Virus record (IMG/VR): IMGVR_UViG_3300046535_001697
Coordinates: 18,637-82,636 of that record
Length of the DNA stretch: 64,000 nt
Reading direction: 5' to 3' (one strand)
Source: a virus
The notes beneath the pieces were generated by a model that worked only from the letters and a program-made list of their open reading frames with translations, had not been told where the DNA came from and did not search any database. The position numbers were made by a program, and so were the translations under genes. Positions 33,058 through 40,461 of the stretch are shown here, piece after piece. The first letter of the stretch is position 1, and each line of letters opens with the position of its first letter.

Positions 33058-35237
33058 TGCTGCTCCTCGGGGGCGTCGGTGCGGTGCTTGACGTGGGCGT
33101 AGGCGCCGCGCATGGGCTTGTAGAACTGGGGCTCGGCCTTCAGCCAGTCCGTGATGGCGGACCGGGACGGTGCCGGGGCAACCGGGAAGATCACGGCGAA
33201 GAGTTCACGGATGGCGTCGGGGCCGATACCGGACGGGCCGGCCTTGACGACGATGCTGAAGACGGTGGGCCAGCGGGCGTCGTCGCTGACGCCGGGGGTG
33301 GGCGTGGGGCCAGTTGCCTGCTTCGGCGCCGGGGCGGACTCGGGGGTGAGGTGCGCGGGGGGCTTCCACAGGGCGCCGCCCTCGCCGAGGATCTCCCGGA
33401 ACTGCCGGTCGAGGTCGGCGTCGTGGCTGGTGGTCTCGTTCATGGCGCCGCGTACGCGGTTGCGGGTCTCCTCGGCGGCGGCGATGGCGTCAGCGGCGCT
33501 TCCGGCGGGCGGTGTGCTGTCCCAGTCGGCGGTGACGCTGCGCCTCGGCGTGCTGTTCCCGTCCGTGGTCGGGCCGGCCTGCGGGGGGACGGCGTCCATG
33601 ATTCCGGCGAGGATGCTGTCGGGGTCCTGGACGTCGATGAGGAACAGGTGGTCGGTGTTGTCCCAGCGCCGCTCGTACGCTTCACCGGCGACCTTGCGGG
33701 ATGCGGCGTCGAGTTCGGGGCGGCGGGTGCTGACCTCCTGGATGAGGGCCATCATGATGTCGGGCTTCATGAGGTAGGTCTTGAACGGGCGGGCGTGCTT
33801 GCGGCCGAACTTGAGGAAGCCGCAGCCCTCGTAGGGGGCGTCTTCGGGCTTGAGGCGCTCATTCCAGCCGAACAGGTAGTTCAGCTCGGCTTCGGTGTCG
33901 ACGCCGAGGCCGATCTTCATGATGGACTGCTTGAGGACCTGCGGTTCGGCGATGACGTCCTGGGTGGCGCGCAGGGCAGCGTTCTCGACGTTGCAGGCGG
34001 TGGCCCGGCCGATCTCGATGATCTCGACGATGTTGTCGCCGACCTTGCGGAGGATCTCGTCGCGGCGGGCGCGCTGCGAGAAGAGCATGGCGATCTCGTC
34101 GTTGTTGAGGGTCAGGGCGGGGATGCGCGGGGTGACGGGCAGCTTGTCGTCGTTGGCCTGGAGCTCGAGGGCCTTGTAGGCGGTCTTGCGGATCTTGGCG
34201 ATGCGCTTCATGGCCTCGGTCATGGCGAGGGCCTTTTCGGGGGTGTCGGCGACCCAGTCGACGGGGGGCTTGCCGGGCTTGCCGAGCTGCGTCCACAGAT
34301 GGAGCCAGGGCAGGGCGAGGTTGCCGCCGTTGAGGTCGATGACCCAGACGAGGTTGTCGACCATGCGGAGCTGGTTGGCGATCTTGACGTTCATCAAGTT
34401 GGACTTGCCGGAGCCGCGCTGGCCGACGGTGACGCTGGAGGCCTGGCGCATGACGGCGCCGGCCTTCTCGCCGTCCTGGTAGACGCCGATCGCGGTGAAG
34501 TCATTGATCGACAGGGGGGAGAAGTCCATGGGGTAGGGGACGTCGTCGAGGAGGTGGTTGACGGTGGCGACGTTGACGAGTGCGGTGCCTCGGTCGGCGC
34601 CGGCTGTGACCTCGACGCCGCAGCCCTCGGGGAGGCGGGCGTCGCCGGCGAGCCGGTCCTCGAACGGCTTGAGTTGGCGCCAGGTGGTGCCGCCCGGGGG
34701 GACGATCTCCAGGGTGTAGCCGCCGCCGCTGTCCCACTGCTCGATGGCGAGGACGGTGGTGTTGTGGACGGCGCAGACGCGGCCGATGCGGGCGGTCCAT
34801 TCGGCGGCGAGTTCGGTGCGCAGGGCCTGGGCGGCGTTGGCGATGTCGGTGGCCTGCTGGTCGGCGGCGGCCTGGGCGGTGGCGCGCCCGGTGCGGGCTT
34901 CGCCGGTCCAGGCCATGCCGAGGCCGATGGTTCCGGCGGCGAGGGTGCCGAGGCTGGTGGTGGTCCAGGGGCTGGTGGCCATGGCCCAGGAGCACCAGGT
35001 GCCGGCGCCGGCCCAGGTGGCGGCTCGGACGGCGAGGCTGGTGCCGGTGATGTGGTGGGTGCCGCGCTGGCGGACGCCGGCGAGGTGGTGGCCGAGGAGG
35101 CCGGCGCCGGCGGTGGCGGCGGCCCACATGGGGGGCATGTGGGCGACGTGGCCGGCCCAGGCGGCGGCGAGGGTGGCGCCGGCGATGTTGAGGGGGCCGG
35201 TGACGGGGCCGTGGCCGGCTTCCCAGTCGACGTTCAC
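33054..35237 (-). CDS. FtsK/SpoIIIE-type DNA translocase (TraB-like)
   Basis: 727 residues from a GTG. Membrane segments lie at about residues 15-50 and 67-110. The ATPase has Walker A GQRGSGKSN (272-280) and a Walker B-type IPALTLNNDEIAML (Asp380, Glu381). The C-terminus (WPTVFSIVVKAGPSGIGPDA, then APSRSAITDWLKAEPQFYK) looks like a winged helix, as in TraB and FtsK-gamma modules that read short DNA repeats. Streptomyces TraB proteins move double-stranded plasmid DNA between cells. In a phage-plasmid it could serve conjugative transfer or segregation. Confidence 0.87.
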   Translation of the reverse strand: MNVDWEAGHGPVTGPLNIAGATLAAAWAGHVAHMPPMWAAATAGAGLLGHHLAGVRQRGTHHITGTSLAVRAATWAGAGTWCSWAMATSPWTTTSLGTLAAGTIGLGMAWTGEARTGRATAQAAADQQATDIANAAQALRTELAAEWTARIGRVCAVHNTTVLAIEQWDSGGGYTLEIVPPGGTTWRQLKPFEDRLAGDARLPEGCGVEVTAGADRGTALVNVATVNHLLDDVPYPMDFSPLSINDFTAIGVYQDGEKAGAVMRQASSVTVGQRGSGKSNLMNVKIANQLRMVDNLVWVIDLNGGNLALPWLHLWTQLGKPGKPPVDWVADTPEKALAMTEAMKRIAKIRKTAYKALELQANDDKLPVTPRIPALTLNNDEIAMLFSQRARRDEILRKVGDNIVEIIEIGRATACNVENAALRATQDVIAEPQVLKQSIMKIGLGVDTEAELNYLFGWNERLKPEDAPYEGCGFLKFGRKHARPFKTYLMKPDIMMALIQEVSTRRPELDAASRKVAGEAYERRWDNTDHLFLIDVQDPDSILAGIMDAVPPQAGPTTDGNSTPRRSVTADWDSTPPAGSAADAIAAAEETRNRVRGAMNETTSHDADLDRQFREILGEGGALWKPPAHLTPESAPAPKQATGPTPTPGVSDDARWPTVFSIVVKAGPSGIGPDAIRELFAVIFPVAPAPSRSAITDWLKAEPQFYKPMRGAYAHVKHRTDAPEEQQ

Positions 35238-35335
35238 GGTGGCGGGTTCTCCTGTCGGTGGCGGTCGGTGGCCGCGGGTCGGTGAGGGTGGCGGGAGGGC
35301 GGCCGCCCGGGCGAGGGCCCGGGCGGCCGGGCTGG

Positions 35336-36895
35336 TCAGTGGAAGTCGACGTTCGCGGCGATGTCCCACATCTCCTCGCCGGGGCGCGGGTTGCGGTGAC
35401 GCTCGAGGTCGACGTGGTGGAGGTTCTCGAACGCGGGGGCGAGCTCTCCGGCCATCTCGGCGGCCTTCTGGGTGAGCTGGTAGATGCCGCGCATCAGCTC
35501 GATGATCTGCGGGTCCAAGGGGTAGGGGCCGTCGGCCTTCTCGGTGGTGATCTTCATGGCCTCGGCGACAAGCTGCAGTGCATCCGGGAGGCTGGCGAAG
35601 TCCTGGCCGACCTGGAGCATGGCGGTCGGCTCGTAGGCGGAGGCGGCACGGGCCATCTCCACGGCGGCGGCGGTGAAGTGGTGACCGGACATGTCGGTGG
35701 CTCCCTGGGTCGTGGTGGACGGGCTGAAGGTGGTGGCGCCGGCGGGGCGGCGGATGGTGCCGCCGATCTCCGGCTCCGTGGTGTCGATGGCGGGCTGCGC
35801 GGAGGCGGCCTTGGCGGCTGCGCGTTCCGCCCGTGCTGCGCGGCGGCGGGCCCAGGTGGCGCGCATCCGGGCCCAGCCGGTCTTGCCCGACCAGTTCCAG
35901 ATGCCGTGCCACAGGCCGGCACCGACGGACAGGAAGCCGTCCCATCCGACCGCGGCGGTCTTGCGGGTGCCTCGGCCGAGGGCGGCGAGCACCCGGGCCC
36001 GGTGCGGCTTCGTCTTCACGATGGCGGTGCGGGTGCCGGCGGCGGCGAGGGTGGCGCCGCGCTTCCCGGCCCGGCCGGCCGTGGCGGTCAGGCGGCGCCG
36101 GGCAGCGGCCCGGCTGTTCTTCCTGTCCGCGGTGAGGGCAGCGGCGGCCTTCTCCTCCTTCGAGAGCTGCCCCGCCTTCCCGGCGCCGGTCCGCTCGGCA
36201 GAGCGGTCGGCACGGCCGGTGCCGCCGGACAGCCGGTCGGCGATCCGGCCCAGACGCCCCGCCTTCCCTCCGCCGTCGACCCGCCCCGAGTTGGCGCCAA
36301 CACCCGACGCTGCGCCGGTCCCGTTCTGGCGGCCGAGGGACCAGCTGGTCGACGACGGACGTTGTCCTGTCCCGCCACTCCTGGCGCCGGCACCGCCGCC
36401 GACACCGCCCCGGCTGCCGCCGCCGGAGAGCAGACCGCCGCGGGCGCTGTTGGCGCCAGAACGGGTACCGCCAGGAGCGAGCAACCCGGCCTTCGCCGTC
36501 TTGTTGGCGGTCTGCTTCTTGACGGTGGCGCGGCGCTTCAGGACCGCCGCCGTGGTGCCGCCAAGCGCGAGGCCGGCCGCGCCGCCGATGCCGGGGAGGC
36601 CGGCGATCTGGTAGGCGGCGGTCAGGGCGGTGGCGGTGCCGTTGGCGGCGGCCACGAGGGCGGGCGCGGCGGGGATGCCCTTGCGGCGGGCGGTCTTCTT
36701 GTCGGCCTTCTGGTCGCGGGCAAGTTCGGTGAGGGCGGCCTGGGCGGCCGGGGACTGGGTCTTCCAGTCGATGGCGGGTGCGGGGGCGCCGGGGGTGACG
36801 TACACGGAGTCGTGGTCGGGCTGGGGGGTGGTTGTTGCCGGTGCGCGGGTCGGCGCGGGCGGCGCTTGGGTCTGGGACACCGGGCTCTCCTTCAA
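35336..36895 (-). CDS. Conjugation-module protein with Gly/Arg-rich middle
   Basis: 519 residues. The N-terminus is Pro-rich. A hydrophobic Ala/Gly stretch (ALVAAANGTATALTAAYQIA, then GIGGAAGLALGG) follows. A long low-complexity basic region (residues about 130-300, rich in Gly, Arg and Ser) precedes a helical segment with GLWHGIWNWSGKTGWARMRA. The C-terminal 120 residues are helical (VEMARAASAYEPTAMLQVGQ, then LMRGIYQLTQKAAEMAGELA) and resemble proteins found next to TraB-like genes in Streptomyces elements. The basic region could bind DNA. No enzymatic motif was seen. Confidence 0.68.
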   Translation of the reverse strand: MKESPVSQTQAPPAPTRAPATTTPQPDHDSVYVTPGAPAPAIDWKTQSPAAQAALTELARDQKADKKTARRKGIPAAPALVAAANGTATALTAAYQIAGLPGIGGAAGLALGGTTAAVLKRRATVKKQTANKTAKAGLLAPGGTRSGANSARGGLLSGGGSRGGVGGGAGARSGGTGQRPSSTSWSLGRQNGTGAASGVGANSGRVDGGGKAGRLGRIADRLSGGTGRADRSAERTGAGKAGQLSKEEKAAAALTADRKNSRAAARRRLTATAGRAGKRGATLAAAGTRTAIVKTKPHRARVLAALGRGTRKTAAVGWDGFLSVGAGLWHGIWNWSGKTGWARMRATWARRRAARAERAAAKAASAQPAIDTTEPEIGGTIRRPAGATTFSPSTTTQGATDMSGHHFTAAAVEMARAASAYEPTAMLQVGQDFASLPDALQLVAEAMKITTEKADGPYPLDPQIIELMRGIYQLTQKAAEMAGELAPAFENLHHVDLERHRNPRPGEEMWDIAANVDFH

Positions 36896-36898
36896 TGT

Positions 36899-36995
36899 CG
36901 TCGTCGTAGTCGTCGGGTCCGAGGGATGGGGGTGGTGCGGGGTTTTTGCTGTTCAGGGGGGTGCTGGGGGGTCGGCTACGACGACGACTACGACG
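36899..36995. repeat. 14-bp inverted repeat upstream of the 519-residue protein gene
   Basis: CGTCGTAGTCGTCG at 36899-36912 is the exact complement of CGACGACTACGACG at 36982-36995, with a G/T-rich 69-base spacer. It lies in the short gap between two conjugation-module genes and may be an mRNA structure or a protein-binding site. Confidence 0.55.
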
Positions 36996-37026
36996 TCGAC
37001 GACATCAGGGCCGGCCGGTGGGCGGG

Positions 37027-38325
37027 TCAGTCCATGGCGGGCATCGGGGTCTTGTCGAGGATCGCGGTGCGGATGTTCTTCGCCGTGGACGCGGACACGC
37101 TGCCCAGCCCGGCGGTCTCGATGGCCTTGGCGAACTCCTCGCCGGTGGGCTGCCTGCGCAGGCGCTGGAACTCGTCGTGGAAGACGGGCCCGGCGAGGTC
37201 GACCCATTCGTCCATGGGGCGGCGGGTGTTCTTCTGGGTGGTGGTCTCGGCGCGGACGGTGCGGCGGCGGGTGGCGGCGGGGCGGGGCTTCTTGGCGCCG
37301 GTCGTGCTGCTGTCGCTGGCGCCAGGTGCGTCCTGCTGGTGGCGCCAGGTGGCGCCGTTGCTGGCGGCAGGAGCGGCGCTGTCCTGTCGCCAGTTGGCGG
37401 TGCTGTTGTCGCCAGAAGCGGTGTCCGTACTGTCGCCAGCTGTCGCCAGTTCGGGGGTGTCGCTGTCGCTAGTTGTCGTCTCGTTCTGTCGCCAGTTGGC
37501 GGTGCTGTTGGCGCTGTCGCTGGCGGTGCTGTTGGCGGCAGGAGCGGTCGTGCTGGCGCCAGGAGCGACCGGGTTGCTGTCGCCATCTGCCGCCAGTTCG
37601 GCCGGGTGGTCCGCCAGCGTCTGGCGGATCGGGGCGCCGAGCCGGGCGAGCCTGATCGCCATCACCTCGTGTGCGGGGGCGGTCCGGCGCCAGCTGCGGC
37701 CGTAGCGGCGGCGGAGCTTCTCGCGGAAGATCCGGGCCTCCCACTCGATCGCGACGACGTCCGTGTACGAGGTGAGGTGCCACAGGTGCTGGCGGCGCCA
37801 GATGCGGTAGGTGGAGATCGGGCTGAGGATCCACCGCTTGATGGGCGGGGTCTCGATGTGCCGGTCGGCGGTGATGTCGGCGATGCGGCCGACGGCGTGC
37901 CGGGCTGCCTCCATGACGACGATGAAGAGCGTGGGGATGGTGGCGTGCATGCCGACGGCCAGCCAGTCGCCCCAGGCCGAGGAGGCGTTGAAGGCGACGG
38001 TGGCGGCGGTGAGGAACCAGGCTGTCTGGCGGAGCAGGGGGAACGGCATGCGGAGGCCGGTGAGGACCAGGTCGAGGGCGAGGAGGACGCCGATGCCGGC
38101 GTCGATGCCGATGGGGAAGGCGTACGCGAAAGAGCCGAAGTCCTTGTCGATGGCGAGCTTGGTGACGGCGCGGTAGGAGCCAGCGAAGCCGATGCCTGCG
38201 ATGGCGGCAGAGCCTCCGGCGACGGCACCGATGAGGCCTTTCTGGGTCTTGGTCAGCTGAGTGGGGACGGCCGGCTCGGGCTGTGTGCTGGTCGGCTGGC
38301 CGGCGGACAGGTCGGGCGCGGTCAC
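37027..38325 (-). CDS. DUF2637-type membrane protein
   Basis: 432 residues from a GTG. The N-terminal half shows four hydrophobic segments (about 28-50, 66-90, 98-115 and 122-145) with conserved-looking FAYAFPIGIDAGIGVLLALD and AWGDWLAVGMHATIPTLFIV. These match DUF2637 proteins of actinobacterial conjugative elements. A Ser/Thr/Asn/Ala linker (about 255-355) repeats NSTANWRQ twice and a related ATWRHQQ. The C-terminal 65 residues (EFQRLRRQPTGEEFAKAIET, then SASTAKNIRTAIL) look like a small helical DNA-binding domain. It is a likely partner of the TraB-like translocase. Confidence 0.78.
   Translation of the reverse strand: MTAPDLSAGQPTSTQPEPAVPTQLTKTQKGLIGAVAGGSAAIAGIGFAGSYRAVTKLAIDKDFGSFAYAFPIGIDAGIGVLLALDLVLTGLRMPFPLLRQTAWFLTAATVAFNASSAWGDWLAVGMHATIPTLFIVVMEAARHAVGRIADITADRHIETPPIKRWILSPISTYRIWRRQHLWHLTSYTDVVAIEWEARIFREKLRRRYGRSWRRTAPAHEVMAIRLARLGAPIRQTLADHPAELAADGDSNPVAPGASTTAPAANSTASDSANSTANWRQNETTTSDSDTPELATAGDSTDTASGDNSTANWRQDSAAPAASNGATWRHQQDAPGASDSSTTGAKKPRPAATRRRTVRAETTTQKNTRRPMDEWVDLAGPVFHDEFQRLRRQPTGEEFAKAIETAGLGSVSASTAKNIRTAILDKTPMPAMD
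37308..37640. repeat. Cluster of short repeats (C/T-GNCGCCAG) in the DUF2637 linker
   Basis: About eleven copies of TGTCGCCAG, TGGCGCCAG or TGCCGCCAG and the related CTGGCGGCAG occur within 330 bases. They include the perfect palindrome CTGGCGCCAG at 37317-37326 and longer shared units such as TGTCGCCAGTTGGCGGTGCTG-like blocks at 37385 and 37488. Codon repetition explains part of the pattern but not both orientations. Short direct repeats inside or near tra genes are the recognition sites of TraB in other Streptomyces plasmids. Confidence 0.55.
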
Positions 38326-38408
38326 GGGGGTCTCCAGAGGATGGCTGGTGGCATATGCATGACATGGGCTGGGTGGTGCGGGTTGCCGGTGGCCCCGGCC
38401 GGGGCGGG

Positions 38409-38663
38409 TCAGAGCTGGTCGGGCTCCAGGGAGAAGAACACGACGTCGGCCCGCTCCAGGGCGGGGTTCTGCTTGGTGAGGGCGGCGCGGATCTCGCGGT
38501 AGGCGCCGGCTCGGCTGGCCCCGGGCCGGGTCGGGAGGGTTCCGTTGATGGTGGCGATGCTGAAGCCGCCGGCGGCCGGGTACTGGAGGGTGATCAGCCA
38601 GGAGTAGAGGACGGGCTCCTCGGAGGTGGAGGCGGAGGCGGGAGCGGTGGCGGTGGTGGTCAT
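38409..38663 (-). CDS. Small hypothetical protein of the conjugation module
   Basis: 84 residues from the ATG with GAGAGAAG upstream. It contains VLYSWLITLQYPAAGGFSIA and REIRAALTKQNPALERADVV, ending FFSLEPDQL. This compact alpha/beta pattern is common in Streptomyces plasmids next to tra genes. Function unknown. Confidence 0.62.
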   Translation of the reverse strand: MTTTATAPASASTSEEPVLYSWLITLQYPAAGGFSIATINGTLPTRPGASRAGAYREIRAALTKQNPALERADVVFFSLEPDQL

Positions 38664-38753
38664 TGGTCTTCTCTCTCGTGTGGTCATACCGGGCGGGGTG
38701 TCTGAGTGCCTGCGGCTGCCGCACGGCTGGGGCTGTGCGGCGCCGTCCGGCGA

Positions 38754-38921
38754 TCAGGCGCGCGGGTGGTGGAAGGGGCTCGGGTTGGTGTGCATGATCT
38801 CGTCGGCACAGTCGGCGGCCCAGGTCTGGTGCGTGTAGCAGGTCTGGCGGTCGTCGGCGTGCATGCCGGCGTCCTCTCGCTGGTTGTCGCGCTCGATCGC
38901 GGCGGCGAGCTTCTTGTCCAT
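38754..38921 (-). CDS. 55-residue hypothetical protein
   Basis: ATG at 38921 with GGAAGGACACC nearby. The product has a charged helix (KLAAAIERDNQREDAGMH) and two cysteines with histidines (RQTCYTHQTWAADCADE), suggestive of a small metal site. It lies within the same leftward string and has normal codon use. Confidence 0.55.
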   Translation of the reverse strand: MDKKLAAAIERDNQREDAGMHADDRQTCYTHQTWAADCADEIMHTNPSPFHHPRA

Positions 38922-38937
38922 GGGTGTCCTTCCGGGG

Positions 38938-39090
38938 TCAGGCGGCGGTGGGGAGGGGTTGTTCGTCGTCGCGCGGTGCGGGTGCGGGTTCGCCGTCGTC
39001 GTCGGGGTGCCAGGCGGCGGGGCGGACGGTGAAGCGGACGAGGCGGCGGGCCTGGTAGAGGCCGGCGGCGGCGGGGCGGCGGCCGGTCAT
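38938..39090 (-). CDS. 50-residue basic hypothetical protein
   Basis: ATG at 39090 overlaps the stop of the upstream gene (ATGA). The product starts RRPAAAGLYQARRLVRFTVR and ends with an acidic Pro-rich tail. It is supported mainly by the overlap pattern and codon bias. Confidence 0.5.
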   Translation of the reverse strand: MTGRRPAAAGLYQARRLVRFTVRPAAWHPDDDGEPAPAPRDDEQPLPTAA

Positions 39091-39248
39091 TTCGCGGCGC
39101 CGCTCTGCGGCTGCGGGGCCGGCTGGGTGGGGCGGACGGCTTCGCAGGTGACGGGGCAGGGGATGGTGCCGTGGCCGTCGGGGCTGACGACGATGCCCCA
39201 GTCCTGGCACTCGTTGCAGCGGTAGGCGGGGATACCGGCGAGGGTCAC
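39087..39248 (-). CDS. 53-residue zinc-ribbon-like protein
   Basis: GTG start overlapping the upstream stop (GTGA). It contains YRCNECQDWGIVVSPDGHGT followed by IPCPVTCEAV, giving CxxC and CxxxC pairs typical of a small zinc ribbon. It is linked by overlaps to both neighbours. Confidence 0.6.
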   Translation of the reverse strand: MTLAGIPAYRCNECQDWGIVVSPDGHGTIPCPVTCEAVRPTQPAPQPQSGAAK

Positions 39249-39400
39249 TGCGGGCCTCCGAGGTGCTGGGTGACCATGTGGGCGAGCTGCGCGGCCTGGT
39301 CTCGGAGGACCGGTGCGGGCGGGACCGTCGGCGCGGGCAGCGGCGCCGGGGCGGGGGCCGGTGCGGGGGCCGGCTTGGAGGGGGTCTGCTGCGCGCTCAC
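39245..39400 (-). CDS. 51-residue Pro/Ala-rich protein
   Basis: GTG start overlapping the upstream stop. Residues 8-30 are Pro-Ala repeats, followed by a helix LRDQAAQLAHMVTQHLGG. It may be a short tether or accessory peptide. Support is from overlap and codon use only. Confidence 0.48.
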   Translation of the reverse strand: MSAQQTPSKPAPAPAPAPAPLPAPTVPPAPVLRDQAAQLAHMVTQHLGGPQ

Positions 39401-39768
39401 AGGACACCGCCGGACTTGCCGTCGAGGACGGCCTGCAGGGCGGTGACGATCTCGTCGATGCGGTCAGCGGAGAGCAGCAGGGTGCCGTAGCGGCTGCCGG
39501 AGATGTTGTTGATCTGGATGAGCGCGGCGGCCGGGGTGTCGTGGTCGAGGATCTCGAACTCGGCAAGGACGGCGATGAGCCGCGCGACGGCGTCGGCCTG
39601 CGTGCCGGCCTGGGCGAGGGCCTCCTCGGCGGTGAACACCGGAAGGTCCGTCACGCTCAGGGGCTCGGCGGGCTCGGCAACGAGCAGCACCGGGGCGCCG
39701 AAGTCCGTGTTGGGCGCGCTGGGCTGCGCCTGGTGTGTGCCGGAAGCCGGCATCTCGGTACGATCCAT
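39397..39768 (-). CDS. Hypothetical helical protein, first gene of leftward module
   Basis: 123 residues. The C-terminal two thirds are helical (FTAEEALAQAGTQADAVARL, then ILDHDTPAAALIQINNISGS and RIDEIVTALQAVLDG). It is the promoter-proximal gene of the leftward conjugation module, transcribed away from the complex control region 39769-39976. Function unknown. Confidence 0.62.
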   Translation of the reverse strand: MDRTEMPASGTHQAQPSAPNTDFGAPVLLVAEPAEPLSVTDLPVFTAEEALAQAGTQADAVARLIAVLAEFEILDHDTPAAALIQINNISGSRYGTLLLSADRIDEIVTALQAVLDGKSGGVL

Positions 39769-39976
39769 AGGGATCGGCCTCCTGGTTGTGTCAGGTGGGC
39801 TGGTCTGCGCTGGCGGGTGTTGACGCACTCGCCCAGCAAGGGCCCCGAGCTTGGTGTTGACGCACCCTCGGGGCTTCTTGCTGTTCTGCTGAGACCAACG
39901 TAGCACAACTTCCTCTCGACGAACACAGCAAGTTAGTGCAGGATGTTGAGCAAGGAAGTTGGGATAGGATGTCGCC
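39769..39976. promoter_or_regulatory. Divergent control region with direct and inverted repeats
   Basis: The direct repeat GGTGTTGACGCAC occurs at 39816-39828 and 39853-39865. AGCAAGGGCCCCGAG (39835-39849) and the complement-like CTCGGGGCTTCTTGCT form a hairpin that encloses the second repeat. AACTTCCT and AGGAAGTT form another pair at about 39907 and 39953. A TAGGAT -10 element (39965-39970) lies six bases before the ATG at 39977, implying a leaderless transcript. This looks like a switch between the leftward transfer module and the rightward replication module. Confidence 0.6.
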
Positions 39977-40264
39977 ATGCCCAGCACCTCTGGGAACGAA
40001 CAGCAAGCAGAAGGAAAGGAGCCCGACTTGGTCACGTTCACCGACATCCCTGACCGCCTTGAGCGGCAGGGGCTGAAGAGGATCAGTGCGTCGCGTGTGC
40101 GGCAGCTTGCCGAGACCGATCCCGACTGGCCGATCCCGCTGGAGCAGGCGCAGAAGGCCGGCCGCATCAGGCTGTTCGACTGGAACGTGCTCGAGCCGTA
40201 CTTCGTCAACCGCGTCTCGCGGCAGGGGAAGCGCACGGACCTCGACAAGCTCCGGGGCAAGTAG
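39977..40264 (+). CDS. Small DNA-binding (helix-turn-helix) protein
   Basis: 95 residues. The core TFTDIPDRLERQGLKRISAS, then RVRQLAETDPDWPIPLEQAQKAGRIRLFDWNVLEPYF, has the excisionase/AlpA-like shape of an HTH followed by a wing. It probably starts at the 5' end of its transcript (see the TAGGAT element). Located between divergent modules, it is a good candidate for controlling them. Confidence 0.7.
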   Translation: MPSTSGNEQQAEGKEPDLVTFTDIPDRLERQGLKRISASRVRQLAETDPDWPIPLEQAQKAGRIRLFDWNVLEPYFVNRVSRQGKRTDLDKLRGK

Positions 40265-40461
40265 TCTCCCCAGAACGCGCAAACGGCCGACGGGGGTGGA
40301 GCCCCGGCCGGCCGTCCAAGCGCAACAGCGAGATCGCACTCGCTGTCAGATGAGACCCCCCATGCAGCAGGAAGGTGCTCGAAGGTGACTGTACCCACGA
40401 GGGTAGGGCAGCCCAACCCGTACCGACACAGCTCACAGCGAGTGGCGGTCGGTGATTCCAC
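40265..40461. other. Structured gap before the replication-protein candidate
   Basis: This stretch holds an interrupted hairpin at 40283-40315 (ACGGCCG with CGGCCGT, inner GGGG/CCCC), probably a terminator for the small HTH gene. A perfect hairpin ACAGCGAG-ATCGCA-CTCGCTGT follows at 40325-40346, and ACAGCGAG recurs at about 40435. The repeats next to a Rep-like gene make this a candidate origin or operator. Confidence 0.45.
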
